NCBI GenBank assembly: GCA_947650285.1
Contig: CANTFL010000389.1
Span: 62,001 to 126,000 of the forward strand
Direction: 5' to 3'
Source: Hyaloperonospora brassicae
Taxonomy: Eukaryota; Oomycota; Peronosporomycetes; Peronosporales; Peronosporaceae
Length of the DNA: 64,000 nucleotides
This document shows positions 11,973 to 24,371 of the stretch, one piece after another (position 1 is the first letter of the stretch; each line of letters opens with the position of its first letter). The notes beneath the pieces are model-generated. The model did no database searches, was not told the DNA's origin, and saw only the letters and a program-made list of their open reading frames with translations. A program made the translations under genes and the position numbers.

Positions 11973-12281
11973 CACCCCTACTCGTCGGTTACTCACACGG
12001 TACCGTTGTCAAGAGGAGCATTGGACACCGCACTCAATAACCGTTCGAATTACTATTCTGATCAAAACAGTTCTGGATGTCAGCGTGTAGGCCCCGACTG
12101 CTAAGCATGAAAAAGAAGCACTTATAACCAGCTTAAACCTCTTCTTGTAGGATACGCTGGTGTGGTGAAGTCGATTTCCAAAATTACTTTAGTAAGGGTC
12201 GATCTTTCTTTGCTCGGACTTGCCGACTCACTGAGGAGGTACTCCGATCCGTGTCTTGTTGTATAGCCTTGTGCTCACCTT

Positions 12282-13880
12282 GTGTACCCGTCGGTTGGGC
12301 TGGCTAGAGCTCTTCGTAATGGCCTTGGGAGATGTCGATCTCGCTGAGGGTTTGGGGTTGAGCGTTCGCTTCCGGTGCGGAAATCCCACACCACGAACAG
12401 GGGTTCTGCGATCCTGATTTTGAGTCGCGGCGATCTCTTTTCAGAGATGTCGAGATCTCGATACAGAATCGCACCGATCTCGATTTGTCTTCGAGATCGG
12501 GGTCTTTGCTGTGGGAAATCTTCACTCAGCAAATAGTAGTCTTGCGTCGACCTTGCCTTGGGATCGATCCGATCTGGTCTTGGGATCGGCCGATCATGCT
12601 GGAAGTGCGAATTTGGGCAGATCGATCCTTGGGTTCGCCAAAATGAAACACGCCGATCTGTCCAATAGATCGCTTCGATCTTGCTCGGTCTTGTCTTGAA
12701 CGCCTTGTCCAGATCTTCTGACCACTTGAGCCGTCTCGCTATCGTGTGTCCAGTCCTTTCCTTGTGTTGATGCTACCCTAACCGTTGAGTTGAGAGTCAG
12801 TACTTGATCGATCCGGGCCAGATATCCCGAGATCGCTCTTCTCGATCTTGGCCAACAATCCAAGATCGGTCTTCCGTGTCCTTGTAACACGCGTGCCTTG
12901 ACCAGCCGGGGAAGCCAAATCAATCTTGCCGGAGAAGAGGGGAGGGGAACGGCGTCGTGAGCAGAAGAAGTAGAGTTCAAGTCTGTTTATTAACCAACCA
13001 AATTAATATCCAACCTTTCTTTAAGCCTATTCCAAACTAAAGTTCACTCTCCAAGTCAATATCACCTTTAAGCTTGACCACTCCCTTGAAAACGTGTCGA
13101 AATCTCGTGACCTGTGCTCCAAAGATAGCGCCAATACTCCCGATATCGTACCTAGACACCAAAAGAGACCAAATCCCAAATACAGTACCATATACCCAAT
13201 TTTGGTACCGAAAAGTCCAAAATAGTATTCAAAATGCGGAATGTGTCTGAATTTATTTTGCGACTCAATTCGACCGCTTCCACTAAATCGTTTGGTCTGA
13301 ACTTTTAGGACATCACTCATGGATCTTCCACAAGCATGTATATTACAATACAATAGCTCCATCATCGATATATCCATAATAAGCAGGGAGCATGGCCGAT
13401 CTGATGCTCAATTCGAGATCGTCGAGGATCGACACAGTGCGATCCGGCCCTATATGCTTTTTTGCTCATTAAGCAAGCTCCGATACCATCCTTAAGGGTT
13501 TATCCGTACAATGGGACCATCTACGATTCTCACAACGGTCCCACGGACCTCCACGAACATCCACACTTCCAGATCGGGCTATACTTAACCAAAATCAGTA
13601 CACCCATTGAGGATCGGTGATGTGTATCTTCGATCACCTGGATGCTACACCTTTGTCACAGAGTCACGTCGCATCACCTGGTCTCAGACTACCTTTCTCC
13701 GTTCAGATCAATCGTCTGGTTCAATCTAGTCCCTCGTACCAGATCGCACCGTGGAAATCATCTATGTCAGCGACTCGTTCCAGATTGTTCCAAGGAAATG
13801 ACCCCTTTCTGCGCCTCGTCTCGACCGTTAAACGTCCATCCTTCGATCGACCGTTAAATCGGTCCGTCGATCTTCGTGTA
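12282..13880. repeat. GATC-rich inserted block inside the LINE
   Basis: From about 12330 to 12880 and again from 13380 to 13920 the tetramer GATC (often GATCGATC, GATCTCG or GATCTTG) recurs roughly twenty times per 550 bp, several-fold above chance, while the middle (13000-13370) is A/T-richer and lacks it. It separates the two halves of the LINE endonuclease. An 8-bp direct repeat, CTCACCTT, lies at 12274-12281 and 13881-13888 and could be a target-site duplication. No protein is recognisable. A solo LTR or other non-autonomous element is possible, but the ends are not convincing. The edges given are set by that 8-bp repeat. Confidence 0.45.
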
Positions 13881-13914
13881 CTCACCTTCCGTCTCTCATT
13901 GGATCGCCGGATCA

Positions 13915-14360
13915 CTTGGTGCCATGCCCACCAGTAAGTGGCGCCTCAATTGGATGGCCACCGATCCACGTCATGAAATTTGAATGATGACTTTGCCACA
14001 CTGGACCCATGTTCGTAGGAGGGAGCTTCAACTGCACGGTAGTTCCGCAGCTTGACCGCTTTTTTGCCTCATCACCCGGCAGACATGATTCTTTGGCGCT
14101 CCGACGGATGCTCGGCCGGTTGCAACAGAGCGATGTTCCTGAAGATGAAACGGAATAGAGAAAGAGGACGAGCCATACCATCGTTTCATGCGGCGGCGAA
14201 AACTTATTTCTATACCTTGCCAGGTATCGCATCATATAGTTCGCACCTCGATCGTTGGTATGAAAGTTCTCTACATGCTGATTGGCGTCGGGGCGTTGGG
14301 ATGTATTACCCGGACCAGCGGCTGATCAGAATGGAACAAGCATTTGGATTGGAGCGCCAC
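13915..14360 (+). pseudogene. LINE endonuclease, C-terminal part
   Basis: A frame starting at 14012 reads FVGGSFNCTVVPQLDR and then GRHDSLALRRML and stops at 14156. This is the L1 endonuclease block normally written GDFN, followed by a D-R pair. Here the Asp is Ser (GSFN), removing a catalytic residue. Parts of the next segment are found in the other frames up to 14.36 kb, with stops between. Confidence 0.7.
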
Positions 14361-14791
14361 GTCATGTTGTACGTGTACGTACGCCGAGAAAAGTTTATCC
14401 TGTTCCCGGACGTGCGCGAGTGGCCGCGAATCGCGCAATTGTTGCGGCTATTGAGATGGAGCAGCTTCAAGTTGACGAAACTGGTACTGTTCCGACGTCG
14501 AACTATCTGACAGCCCAAAGGTTGGCCGACTGGTGGAATATATGGAAGATTAGGGTCCGTGAAGTTCTTTTGGTAACTACTAAACAGGACAGACAAGGTC
14601 CGACGAGCGTCGATCAACAGCGCCTACGTCGTCTCTGTGTCCGACTGGATGCAGCGCTGTTGAAGACACAATCGCGATATCGCTTACCGGTGAGAGATCC
14701 GGAGCGATGCGACTTTCCTAGCCCATTCGACACTCCAATCGCACTTCGGCGAAATGTGGCGGAGTGTCGCAGATTTTGGCAGATAACATAG
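14282..14791 (+). pseudogene. LINE linker between endonuclease and RT
   Basis: A 169-codon open frame starts in the middle of the element and reads through LPGPAADQNG, IGAPRHVVRVRTPRKVYPVP and QRLRRLCVRLDAALL to SPFDTPIALR. Its composition (basic, Leu/Arg-rich helices) and place fit the long linker between endonuclease and reverse transcriptase in oomycete L1 elements. It is the longest undamaged piece of the element. No initiation signal belongs to it. Confidence 0.6.
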
Positions 14792-14933
14792 GCGGAGAGC
14801 TTTCTTGTGCAGCACACATACTCTCGAGGCGACACATCTTGCCATTTACGTGAGGATATCGACTAAATATTAGGACAACACCATCGTATTGTTATAAAGG
14901 AAAGCCTCATACGAGTCGAATTGGTCTCAAAAA

Positions 14934-16073
14934 TTGGCTGATGAAATGGCCGACGGCTGGGATCATATTTTGACTCATTCGTTTGAATGTATCGACGCTA
15001 CAGCCGCATTTTTCGTTTGGTCCACCCAGCCAAAATGGTATGATGACTCTACTGTGGGGTCGGTCATTTCTCCTGATGATGTCTATGCGTCTTACATGAG
15101 GCTCAAACGTGGAAAGGCCGCGGGACCAGATGAAGTCAGAAACAAATTTACAGAAATATGCAGACGCACTCGCGACTTTTCTCGCTGCATTGTACACCAG
15201 GTGGTTGCAGCGCAGCGTGCTACCGGCTTCTTTTGGTGTATCAAATATGTTGTGTCTGAAGGAGACTGCGGCATCCGCCATGCCGCTCGATCATCACCCA
15301 ATCGCGCTGCTCAATAGCGACTACAAGTTATTTACTAGTATACTCTCTTCCCGGATGATGGCCGATGCTAGCACATCTCGTTCTGCCGGCTCTAAGCTGA
15401 ATTTGTTCCGCATCATTTGATTCCCACCGCTATTGACATTTTTACGCCGATTCGTAAAGCTGCGACTTTGACCAGCGATCTAAATAGATCGATTGTTTTG
15501 CTTCTCGATCTTAACTTAGCATATGACACGCTGCAACGTCCGTATCTGCTTTCAACTCTGACATGGGTCGGCCTTTCGACTCAGTTCGTCTCTATCGTGG
15601 AGGTATTGCACCGAATCACGACCTCTCACTTTCTTTGTAAACGGATACCAATTGAGTGGGCGCAAAGATAACTGTGGAATCCGGCAAGGTTGTTCTCTTG
15701 CGCCACTTCTCTTTATTCGCGCCCTGGATAGCGCCTATCGGGTAATTTAAGAGCGGGAGGACATTAGCGAGGTAACTATCGAAACTGGAGGGCGGACGAC
15801 TGAGTTCAAAGTTTATGACTACGCTGACGATACTTCTGTATACCTTCGCGATCGGTCTGCAGTTACATCTATTTTGTCTATTCTCGATGAAATCGCTGGC
15901 GTTTTGGGTCTCCGTACCAATAAAGCGATCTTCACGTTTTTCGAGCTGGAACCTCGCGGATCAACACTGCCGCTAGATACATGTGGGTTCACTTTGCAGT
16001 CTTTCAGCGCGTTTTGTAGGTGCCTTTGTGTTCTGGTGGGACAACAGGATGCGGTGGCTGACAGCTGAAACAA
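14934..16073 (+). pseudogene. LINE reverse transcriptase, YADD type
   Basis: Fragments in three frames recover the reverse transcriptase in order. RGKAAGPDEVRNKF (14.9-15.15 kb) is the RT0/1 entry. LDHHPIALLNSDYKLFTSIL (15.28-15.35 kb) is motif 2. VLLLDLNLAYDTLQRPYL (~15.5 kb) is motif A with its Asp. CGIRQGCSLAPLLF (15673-15714) is motif B. YDYADDTSVYLRD (YADD at 15820-15831) is the catalytic motif C, and GLRTNKA follows. Both Asp residues of YADD are intact. At least three frame changes and a TAA in the stretch between motifs B and C show that it is dead. Confidence 0.9.
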
Positions 16074-17931
16074 GTGCTTTGGTTCTCTTTATAGCCGGCT
16101 TGTACTCGCCCGTGGGAAGACTTACACGGTGAAACACCGAGATCGGATTGCCAGTGCCGTTGCGGTCCCCAAAACAATTTTCTTAGCACGGCACTGTTGG
16201 CCTCCTCCTGCCGTGGTTGTCCGGTTGCAAAGCTTGACATTGGACTTTGTGTGGGATGTACGTGATGGCAAGAGTTATAGCTCCTGAGTCCCTTTTGAGA
16301 TGGATGCGTCACCGATCCGACATGATGGATTAGCGGTGCCGTGTTTTCGGACGGAACTGATGACTATGGCAATATCGACAGTCGGACAGTAGGCGGCTAC
16401 TGTTTCTTCGCGCGATTTACTTATTGGTAATTTATTATGGGGCTCTACTAATTCATGTCGGGTTTATATAAAGTCGTGCTGGACGGAGGACAAGCTCCCT
16501 CGATACCGAGCCACTCTAAGGTTGACAGGCTCAGACATTGTTGGTGTTTCAGCGGCGCGGCATGGTCGCCAAGGTGAGGTCACGGATGTATGTCGGAGCG
16601 CCATCTCTTTTACATCGAAGCCGATTTCGACAAAAAGGATGACGGTAGTGCCGCCGTGGATGTTCGCATGGTACTTGATGACAAATTGCGTGCCTGGATG
16701 AGAGCTGAAGTAGCGGCATCAGGCCGATTCGACCACAGATGGCTGGTGCACGCCACTGTCAAGGATCTGTCTTGACCAAGATATCGGCAGGGTCAGAAAG
16801 TAATTCAAACGGAGCAGACTTTGAGAGGGGCCCGGTACAACTTGGCGAAATAATTTCATGGGATACTATTCAGAGTGGCATTGTCAAGTTTTTGCCTACT
16901 TTGTGACGTGGCAACCTCTTCTATGGCGAAACGGAGACATTTTGGATCATTTTGACTCTCAATTCTATATGATTTCTCAGCACTAACTTGTCGGTCACTT
17001 GAGACGAGTCATTGCTTGCGTACTCGACAAAGGTGCACCAGTACCATGACTGGCTCCTCACCAGTGACGATACTTCTATGACCCATTTCGACACAGGCAT
17101 GGGCCGCAAAATGATACCAGTCTCGTCAATGATGGCATGCAAAATAGCCGCGTCTTCATCCAGTGGGACACCTGTCCACTTCGGCGCACATCTAGCGCAC
17201 ACGCGCCTCGTCCACATGTGATGGAGGCCTCGTCGCGAACATCTTAACGTCTATCTCCCGACGGCGCCATGCTGAAGGAGCTAAACTTCTCAGGGAACGT
17301 GGGGTAAAGACGGATTTTCGAGTCATCTCGGGGAGGACACCGCTTATCACTTGGGAAGATATACGGCGCATCAGAGCTTTTTTCTACCAACGCTCAGATG
17401 CTGTATCGTCTGAAGAGCCACATCTTGTCGATATGAAATTGGGCTTGATAAGAATTGTCGTGCCTCGTACCTGAGTGTGCGGCTGATGGTCCGGCTATGC
17501 CAAGTTATGTGTTCTGGACCTGCTTTAGTTCAAGACGCCACCGGGGGTTTCTACTCGATTGATGGTGGCGGCTCGGCACCTTCACCGAGGCTGATTTCAA
17601 CACCTAGGTGTTTGGTCTGGACCTTCCAACGATCCCGAAAAATGCTTGGTATACGATTAAATAAGTATTTGACCCCGTCGCAGATCCTTCGCCAACTCAG
17701 GCTGCGTTATTTCCAGCAGCTCAAGAATTGTGGGGCTTTGTAGTATCTACAACGCTTCATGCCATATCGATCGAGCGCCTCCACCGCATGAACGATCCGT
17801 ATTTGTCTCAGGAGGTGCATACCGCATGTTACAATACCCGATTCCGACGGGCTATTACGCAATTTTGAAGATCAACCTATCCGCCTGATAGGGGGGAAGA
17901 CGGGCAAATATTTGCGTAAGCGAGTTCGGCT
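16074..17931 (+). other. decayed LINE interior, RT to RNase H
   Basis: This is the thumb and connection region of the LINE. Only scattered open stretches remain, for instance 16590-16775 (61 codons, acidic) and 17012-17221. None has an independent domain. The region is kept in the element because the RNase H domain follows in the same orientation. Confidence 0.5.
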
Positions 17932-18450
17932 TTGGCTGATGTTCTCCTCTGCTACGATGAACTGCCTAATATCCAAGTGCTGCATACCGACCGCTGCGCA
18001 GGAGTTATATGCCTCTTATTTTTCGATGGAGGAGTCCGCAAAAATCCTGGTCCAGGCGGAGCTGGATTTATTATTGTCCTACTTCACGTTCCGACGCACG
18101 CGTCATGCGTTGTGTGGATATCGAGCATGACTTATGGCTCTACAAATACCACTAACAATGTTGTCGATTTTTGGAGGCTCGTGCACGGTCTTTGACAAGC
18201 AACACAAGCAGCTACTCACCCCTGCATGTCGTTGGAGACAGTGCTCTAGTACTTACACCTTCGGACGCGACACCCTCCACGCAAGCCCCACTTGGTGCGT
18301 CTTTTCCGTGAGTCTTGCTCGATAGCGATCGATATCGATGTCTCCAGCTGGGGACATCATTATTGCACCTGCAACAAAATGGCGGATCGACTCGCGAATA
18401 TTGATATGGACACTGAGTCTTCAATATAAGTGCACGCAATCTCCGACCAC
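17932..18450 (+). pseudogene. LINE RNase H domain
   Basis: The frame at 17932-18195 reads LLFFDGGVRKNPGPGGAGF and later GSTNTTNNVVDFWRLVHGL. This is the RNase H fold entry (D in FDGG, then NPGPGGAG) and its second motif, usually TNNVAEY. Here the catalytic Glu is replaced by Asp. In another frame near 18380 the block MADRLANIDMD matches the last RNase H motif (DRLAN). The domain is split by a frameshift, and the sequence downstream of about 18.45 kb no longer looks like the element. Confidence 0.85.
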
Positions 18451-21400
18451 AATTCTATCAAGGAGGCTACGACTCAACAATGATGTCAATCACTGGTTGA
18501 AAGCCCCTCAAGACGACAACTAAGCCATTCAGGGACCCACGCTGAAACCAAGGAACCTCATCACCTCGCGACAAGATTCTGCGCGCCGGCGCTCTGCGAT
18601 CCGAGGACTAGTACTACCTAGTAAATAAAGTAGAAGTCGCGACTGTAACTGTGCTGCCAAGTGACAGGATATAGCTGGTCGTTCGCGTACCAAAATACAC
18701 CTAACATTCTCACTCACTCAGTACGCCACCCACACAAGCAAGCTAAATGCAGACACCATGTATTGTTTGATAATCATTTAACTGGTGTAGGTAAACTAAT
18801 GAACTCAGCCTCATCGTCACACAAGCCACCACTTGCTCGATTGACTGTACCAAGGTCTATCACAACTCAAAACACTGCCGTCGAAGGCAAGTCGACAACG
18901 CCTTATAAAGCGTCTTCCATCGACGTGACAGGCACTATGGTGTGCACCCCTTCAAAGAAGATGTCGCCAATTCGAACAACGTCGAATGCTGTGGTGAAAG
19001 ACGTTACGAACATGGTGTGTGGTACAGCTCTTTCACTTCTTTATAGCGGCAAAAGCAAGCTTTGCATGTTATCACTATCTGGAGAGCACTACGATAAACG
19101 CACGAGACACCATTGCTATGTACGGGTCTTACAAGACTGAAAGTATCCAGCGATCGCAAATTGGACTGTGAAACAAAAGTAGCGATTGCCGGCGATGTCT
19201 CTATCTAGTCGCTCTGTCTCCACCTTTCATGGTACAAACTGTATATTCCGCCTGTTGTACTTATACGCAGAAGAGTGTTGTACGCACTGAATGTGCGAAA
19301 GCAGTAGCAAAGGATGACAAGCAGATTTCACAGGTCAAGAGGTGCCTATCGCTTATTACTAACGTGACTCACGACTGCATCTCATTATTTTCGCTATCAG
19401 TATTATATCTATTCTTGGACTACGTGTAAATGCTCATGAGCTTGCTAGCTGCAACTACTTGTCTAGTGTGCAATAAAGTTGATCTCGAGACATACCACAC
19501 TCGTACAGCTAATCGACACAGACGCACCCCCCAAAATGACTTTGTCTTGTCACTTCCTGACCTTCCAATAAAGACAAAATGATTCTGTCGTTCAAAATCT
19601 ACCCGTGGGCATTACTACAGAATCCATGCTATTCCTGCACTCGTCGACAGTTTTGACTGCTGCCAAGTAACCATATCAAGCCTCTTGAGTGTCGAAGTGT
19701 GAAGCGATGGAATCAATGCGCACAACAAGCGAGATATGGACAGGATGCGTCTTCCATGCCAGCATGTCGCAATCAAAAGTTCTTAGGTAACTAATAGCGC
19801 GTGCGCGTCGTTTTGCGTGACCTGCTCCTTGTTTTTTTTTCGTAAAGCTTTTGAGCTCGATAGCCAGGATGAAGAATGTCAATGAGGACGATAACGAGTA
19901 TCACAAACAAGATCTTACAGGTTGATGCATCATCTCTCGAGCTCCCTATAAAAAGACTAAATATAGCTTCTTCAAAATGTGATTTGGGTTCTGCAAGAAG
20001 CATGTGCGTTAAGCATAGCCAGAATAAAAATCGATTCTCCAAAGGTTTTGTTCGATATTAGAGGGTAAATGTCAACGCTTATTGATACATCTTATAACCA
20101 GTGCCGAATCCTCTAAAATCAGTCGATACAGGTTTGGCCTCGATATAACCTAACTAATCGAAATTGCGTCTACTTCTGAAGTGCGAGATGATTATTGGCA
20201 ATCGGCTCTTCTATCAAAAAAAGATGAGCATAAGAACTTTGCAGCTTAGCGTTATATTGTAATCGCGATCGACGCAAACGGTAACTGCTGTGAAGTTACG
20301 TTAGATTTTATGAATTAGAAAGACGTTAAGGCTCGGAAAGTTACTTCCTTTTAAATGACCAGTTAGGAGATCATAGAGTACGCTTGTTCAATTTGACTAG
20401 ACGCTAACGCTTCATAAATGCCACGCGCTCGAAGTGTCAAAATAAGTCCCTGAGTAAACGGCCCGAAGCGCTAAATAATCAAGGTCATCTACCAGCCTTG
20501 TAAACGTTTTAGCTCAGATGAATCTATTACTTCTTCGTGATTTTACAACTTTATAGATCAGCCTATAGCACGCATGTAAGTTTGACTTCGCATTATAGTT
20601 TCTTTTACCTCTATAAGGACTGAGAGGTTGACAGAAGCCAGCCACCTGGTGTACGTACTTGGAACGACCTTGCGGCTAGCATATGCACTCACAACAAATA
20701 AGGTGCTTCGATGCCGGAAGGGACGTGTAAATACGTATCGGACGTTGCTCCAAAATCCACTGAGTCATAGCAATATGACCGTCGAATGCAATCAGACAGA
20801 CGTGGAACGTCAGAAATAGAGTATGTATACACTGACATCCACTCGATTGCAAATGCTTCGTGGTTTAAAATCAATGATACCTCGCTTTTGTGTAACATAA
20901 TACGCGCAGTTTGACACGCCATAGCTTTCCGTTGAAGACGATTTATAGAGTTGAAAGATTATCACTTACGCATTCAATCAGTTCTTAGCATCAATGCCTA
21001 GCGATATTTCAAACTGACTCGGACTTTTCCGGTAGTCATCCGCTCAAAAAGTTGCAACAGAAGTGGTTTTGCACGAATCACAATTTTGCGTAGGTCACAT
21101 TTGTCAAATCGTCTGCGGTTATGCGAGCTTATAATCGTTATCGAGTCGAGCATGAATCTGAGTAAGTACATCATATCAGCGAGAGTTAGGCGAGATCTGT
21201 ATCAGGCGTCTATATGAGTTTACAAACTCGATATCGTTGAAGCCAGGCGAGTGTTTTTATGCAATCAACATCTTCCACAGACTTTCGTTTGGAACATGTC
21301 GGAGAGATTTTTTGCTGGCACTGTCTGAATCATTTCTTCGCGTAATAGTGTAGATTTGGATCAGACGCGTACTCTGTCACTTATTAGTTTCTGCGGTTGA

Positions 21401-22084
21401 CCTGCCGAGGGTATGGGATACTGAAGACAAGGCCTTGACTTTGCAACATTCTTTGTTTGTTACGCGCATCAATGCCTTGTGCGCTTCGGCATTCTCGTAT
21501 ATCCCTCTTCTTCCTTATACCAAGTATGCACATAGCCGGTAGCTCTACTTCTTCCTAATAGTTTCTAATAAATAAAACACGCTTGCTAAATTAGCTGTAC
21601 CGCTACTACTTGAATATGTTGTCGTCATCGATGCGTCAAGATTGCTGTCTTTAGTGAGATATAGCATCATTGGCTATATACGCGTTCCACAAGCCATCAT
21701 CCTTGCTAGCTGCGCTTAATCTGAAGAAAGAACCGTTTGCAAAAATGATACGATTGGCGATGCAAATATTTCATTGTAAGAAAGGTAGTTCTCCTCGCGA
21801 TAGCATGATGCTCGATCTTCATTCTTTCCAGCGGCCTGTCCACAATCCCTCTATTATCATGATCAGTCAAGAGGACGCTCGTCTTTTAGATACAAAAGAT
21901 GAGGGTACTGGTTTGGCAAGATGCAAAGTGAATATATCTAGGCCCTGGGTTCACGACTCCTATTGCTACTCTATGCCTACTACATTGTATGCCTACACGT
22001 TAGTGATCGCCACATCGCGCATTGCGAATCGTCTAGTTGCGAATTACTGTTTGTGCAGTCGTACGTTTTATATTCTGGTCGTGC
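18451..22084. other. intergenic, A/T-richer, no supportable gene
   Basis: The composition falls to clearly more A+T than the flanking genes. ORFs such as 18661-19140 (159 codons) have no recognisable domain and are at the length expected by chance. I saw no tRNA, rRNA or tandem repeat. Old, unrecognisable transposon sequence is the likely content. Confidence 0.5.
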
Positions 22085-22099
22085 GTTACTAAACACCTA

Positions 22100-22252
22100 A
22101 ACGTGGGGAACGTTACTGCCCGGCGCGGCTGTGATGATGAGCCCCACCCACCAGGAGTTGAGAGTATAAGATTTTCACCTGGACTCCTCTTTCGAAATGG
22201 GAACAGTGGTGTTTAGATTATACGCCATACCAGACCGGCTGAGCTACACAAA
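22100..22252 (-). repeat. tRNA-like A-box patch, possible SINE head
   Basis: The minus strand begins TGTAGCTCAGCCGGTCTGG (22232-22250), which fits the RNA polymerase III A-box and tRNA D-arm pattern (TRGYNNARNNGG). It goes on through several short self-complementary blocks, such as GTATAA...TTATAC and AGGAGT...ACTCCT. There is no good T-arm or B-box and no foldable full tRNA, so it is not called as a tRNA. A tRNA-derived SINE fragment is the most likely meaning; only one copy is seen here. Confidence 0.3.
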
Positions 22253-24371
22253 ACTTATTTGAAACAGCACGCCGAGGCGTTTTTGCACAACAGTCTTCAC
22301 ACCGATGAAAAATCGTGATGTTTACTGAATCATTTCGCTACAAACTTTAGGTTCATATATATGCTACCACCAAATTTGTACCGATTGACCATAAGGTATC
22401 ACGTTTCGTCATTGCCTACCCTAGAACGCAAGGAGCCGTAGGGGTCATGTCGACATGCGCGGCGTGGTACATGCCACAATATATGTCGATTGGTCATTCC
22501 AGCATCGTCGCAATGAGATTAGATTCGAACCGATCGATGACGGGACGCATCGTTGCTTGTGCTTATAGTGAAGAAGATACGGAGGTTATACGCCGGGTAG
22601 AGGTGCTGACCGCACGAATCCTGTTGTGTCATGTATCAATTATATCGCTTACAACTAGGGGCGTAAGTGCTCTCGGGGCTCATGGTGTGTATACATGTGC
22701 ACACGATAAGCCCAGAAAGCAAATGACCAGAATCATTATTCGGATGGTGCAATGTGCACTATCGCATAGAGTACATCTGCGTATCAAAGTGGGAAGTCTT
22801 GTCAACCTCAAGAGGCACCTTCGTATCAAAGCGAGGAGACTGGTCGGAGTTAGCAACTGCGGAGAGACTATCATGCGACCCGTCGTAGAGCAAATGCTCT
22901 GTCGTCGATCGATGATCACTCCGCCCTCTTTAGTTCGACTGCCCTTTTCCACGCCATCGACAGCTAGCGAAGACGTAACGGGTCATGACGTACGAATCCT
23001 CTCAGTCTTCAGAACGGGTGAGCGATTTTTCGGAGCCTCCTGACACAAATCTGCTGCATGCGAGTCAAGACCATTCAAAACACTGTATGTCTATCATCGT
23101 GCGTCTGCGCACTTTCGATCAAAGCGACAGCGTGACGAGCAAGAGAGTAAACGATAAAGTACGTGTCTCTTGTCGTTGTCGTGTCCTGTCTGTTTTCCCA
23201 CACATCTGCATGTAATCCGTTCGACTCGAAACAGCCAATCGTCTCAGTAGACCAACCTGCAGCACATTCGGTTCCGAGAAGTGCATCTCAAATGAACAAA
23301 CGATCAGCGAGCTCAAAAATAATGCCAAGCTTTCGTGCAAACAATGAGCTCGTAGTGGCATTGCAAGATTGGGAGGGGGATACAAAAACCTCATGACCCG
23401 ACGAGCTCGAGAACATGGCAATCAGGATGCGACCCACTACCTGAGCGATAGGAACGGACTGACGGTCACAGCGCACTGTTTTGTCATACCTCATCGACAC
23501 CTCATCTCGTTAGCATTTCAGCGACTACACTATGTTTAAGACCTCGTGCCAGTAAGAAAAGCCTCGAGATTGCTGCTACCGACTAGTCGACGGCAACTGG
23601 CCTATTGACTGCATCAGACCGCTTTTGCTACAAGTCGTAGCGACTGCTACAGAGATGCGAACCGGCAATGCACCTGAGTGGTAGATCAATGCACAGTGTA
23701 CATTGTTACTCCTTGTCACGCCCATCATGTCCTTCCTCGGCGGCTGTCTTCTTGGCGATATCGTGGCGATATCGACATGACAGTCCCAGTTCATTACAAG
23801 GCGCTGTAAGATGAAAAAGTGATTGAATCTCAATTGAGCCCATGAATAAGGTCGTTGCGATGGGACATGATGTACTTGACCGTACACAATTGCCTACTTC
23901 ATCGACGGTACAACCCCAAACAAAAGCCTGAACAACTTGTTTCTGCGTTAGGCACTCGATCAAAAAAGTGAGCGATTGTAGCTCCTCGGCCGCATTCTGA
24001 TCACTATTATTGTTGGCCGAGATACGACGAACCTGCAGACAGCACTACGTAGCGATGCAGTCTAGTGGAGTAGCACCTTTTCTATCATATATTGCAATGG
24101 AAGTGCATCGTGCACGCGAGCGACTAAGCAGCTGACGCTTTATCACGTCGAAGCTCAACGCGTTCAGCAAAGTCAGTTGCAAGTGAGGCTAAAGCTAACA
24201 GACGTACGAAAGAACGACCACGTGTGCACTTCTAGCGGTATTGTGTCCAATGCTACCACTGATAATCTCAAATTTATACACAACATACCGAGCAACGCAA
24301 TCGACCGATCAATTGCCTTTCAATGTGTCTCCCAATCAATCAGTCAGTCCCTCACTCAGTTTACTGCTTTT
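22253..24371. other. intergenic, no supportable gene
   Basis: A 198-codon ORF at 22447-23043 is the longest feature; it has no signal peptide, no known motif and a composition close to random. The remaining ORFs are shorter. The 3' UTR of the TRIAP1-like gene must lie at the right end. Confidence 0.45.

Larger units (their letters stand above)
8584..18450 (+). mobile_element. decayed L1-type LINE with later insertion
   Basis: The coding order ORF1 - zinc knuckle - endonuclease - reverse transcriptase - RNase H is present in the right sequence and all on the plus strand, spread over about 9.9 kb with many frameshifts and stops. The parts are described separately. About 1.6 kb of this is a GATC-rich block inserted in the endonuclease region, so the element itself would be about 8.2 kb. 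The 5' end may start further left (7.7 kb) and I found no poly-A tail or target-site duplication at the 3' end. It is surely inactive. A non-LTR retrotransposon fits better than an LTR element: there is an apurinic-type endonuclease, a YADD reverse transcriptase and no integrase. Confidence 0.85.

Noticed and set aside
18661..19140. 159-codon ORF downstream of the LINE
   Set aside because: No recognisable domain, and the region looks like old non-coding DNA.
22100..22252. Functional tRNA gene
   Set aside because: Only the A-box/D-arm part fits; no cloverleaf with anticodon and T-arm could be drawn.
22447..23043. 198-codon ORF in the A/T-richer region
   Set aside because: No motif, no signal peptide and composition near random; an ORF of this length is borderline for chance in 64 kb.
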